Origin: Brevibacterium siliguriense
GTDB lineage: Bacteria > Actinomycetota > Actinomycetes > Actinomycetales > Brevibacteriaceae
Assembly (NCBI RefSeq): GCF_900105315.1
Contig: NZ_LT629766.1
Location: 1,364,001-1,428,000 of the forward strand
DNA: 64,000 nt
Direction of reading: 5' to 3'
Part shown: piece by piece, positions 63,443 to 64,000 of the stretch
Position numbering within the stretch: position 1 is the first letter of the stretch
Layout of the letters: each line of letters starts with the position of its first letter
Position numbers and translations under genes: made by a program
Notes under the pieces: model-generated
Told to the model about the DNA's origin: nothing
Seen by the model: the letters and a program-made list of their open reading frames with translations, nothing else
Database searches by the model: none

Positions 63443-64000
63443 ATGTCTCCTTTGAGAGTTTCTCCTGCCAGTCACATCAGCCGTCGAATCGTGCCCTGGG
63501 CGGTCGCCGGACTGGCCAGTGCCGTGCCGGCGACCATCGCAGCTTCGATGGTCATCGACCTGATCCAGAAACGGGGACGCAAAACGCGCACCGCTCCGCG
63601 TCCGGGAACCTTCAGCTCAACGGTCGAAGAGTCAGAGCTCAACATCTACACCGATGGTTCCACCCTGTACGAGGCCATGATCGATGCGATCGATTCGGCG
63701 CGTGATTCGATCCTCATGGAGACATTCATCTGGAAGAACGACGAGGTGGGCCAGAGGTTCATCGACGCATTCAATGCGGCGGCGGATCGCGGAGTGGAGA
63801 TCCACCTCATCTACGACGGGTTTGCGAACCTCACGATCCCGTCGTCCTTCTACCAGCAGCTGTCGGAACTTATCCATGTCCTGCGCCTGCCGACAGTGGC
63901 GCGGCAGTTCTGGCGGGGGCCCCTGCGCCATTCGGGATTCAACCATTCGAAGATCCTCGTCATCGACGATGATGTGGCCTTCGTCGGCGGATTCAACATC
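63443..64000 (+). CDS. Phospholipase D-family protein, cardiolipin-synthase-like (runs off the window end)
   Basis: 186 residues visible, partial at the right edge. An N-terminal hydrophobic helix (PWAVAGLASAVPATIAASMVI) is followed by the first PLD domain. The HxK motif is HSKILVIDD (first aspartate four after the lysine) with VAFVGGFNI; the FHSK-like HSGFNHSK precedes it. Together these fit a membrane-linked cardiolipin synthase or related PLD. The second HKD motif would be beyond the window. Confidence 0.85.
   Translation, partial: MSPLRVSPASHISRRIVPWAVAGLASAVPATIAASMVIDLIQKRGRKTRTAPRPGTFSSTVEESELNIYTDGSTLYEAMIDAIDSARDSILMETFIWKNDEVGQRFIDAFNAAADRGVEIHLIYDGFANLTIPSSFYQQLSELIHVLRLPTVARQFWRGPLRHSGFNHSKILVIDDDVAFVGGFNI

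Noticed and set aside
1..64000. CRISPR arrays, tRNA and rRNA genes
   Set aside because: No regularly spaced direct repeats and no cloverleaf or rRNA-like sequence were found by eye; small RNA genes cannot be excluded without a covariance search.

Overview
The window reads as a chromosomal segment of a high-GC Gram-positive actinobacterium. Many starts are GTG or TTG, adjacent genes are often coupled by ATGA overlaps, lipoproteins carry actinobacterial lipoboxes, and there is a prokaryotic Ku remnant and an M56/BlaI pair. The breadth of aromatic, amine and carboxylate catabolism suggests a Brevibacterium-like member of the Micrococcales, but that is inferred from gene style only. I saw no rRNA, tRNA or CRISPR array.

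Layout, left to right. 0.1-2 kb: an MFS exporter with an ArsR-rhodanese regulator. 2-7 kb: an envelope thiol-redox/copper locus (DsbA-like, CcdA, DsbA-like, CopD-CtaG fusion). 7.2-8.1 kb: an IS1380-type remnant. 8.1-16 kb: a translationally coupled eight-gene catabolic operon of visibly lower GC (lipoyl protein, E1 alpha, E1 beta, class III aminotransferase, three ABC importer genes, E2 core) with a divergent GntR regulator. 16-19 kb: ChaA-type antiporter, DUF1453 protein, TetR. 19-22 kb: two-component flavin system (LLM oxidoreductase, FMN reductase) with MarR and GntR regulators. 22-27.5 kb: aromatic ring-cleavage cluster (VOC dioxygenase-like, FAH hydrolase, flavin hydroxylase, frameshifted metallo-hydrolase). 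28-30 kb: DoxX, MoaB-like, FdhD. 30-35 kb: AraC-controlled hydroxyquinol pathway (flavin hydroxylase, maleylacetate reductase, intradiol dioxygenase). 36-43.7 kb: MFS transporter and a carnitine-like CoA catabolic operon with IclR. 43.7-50.7 kb: second, larger envelope redox locus with BlaI and M56. 50.7-59.2 kb: Lrp-controlled catabolic operon (MHS transporter, amidohydrolase, ThDP enzyme, hydroxyacid dehydrogenase, M20 hydrolase). 59-64 kb: small proteins, SDR, ChaB, truncated Ku, FUSC-type membrane protein, and a PLD-family enzyme cut by the window end.

The strongest candidate for an undescribed system is the pair of envelope redox loci about 40 kb apart. Together they hold four membrane-anchored DsbA-like proteins, two CcdA-like transporters, two paralogous beta-propeller lipoproteins, a CopD-CtaG fusion, a small membrane protein with a CPVC motif, and a BlaI repressor with an M56 protease. 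Five near-identical 17-bp palindromes (pattern nACTA-N7-TAGTn) lie in front of the promoter-proximal genes of both loci, twice as directly abutting tandem pairs. This predicts a single BlaI/M56 regulon covering both loci.

The second unusual element is the 8-15 kb operon. Its 2-oxoacid dehydrogenase E2 is split into a free lipoyl domain encoded first and a catalytic core encoded last. Three enzymes (metallo-hydrolase, maleylacetate reductase, hydroxyacid dehydrogenase) are each broken by a one-base change in a short G run, which points to homopolymer errors in the sequence or recent mutation.
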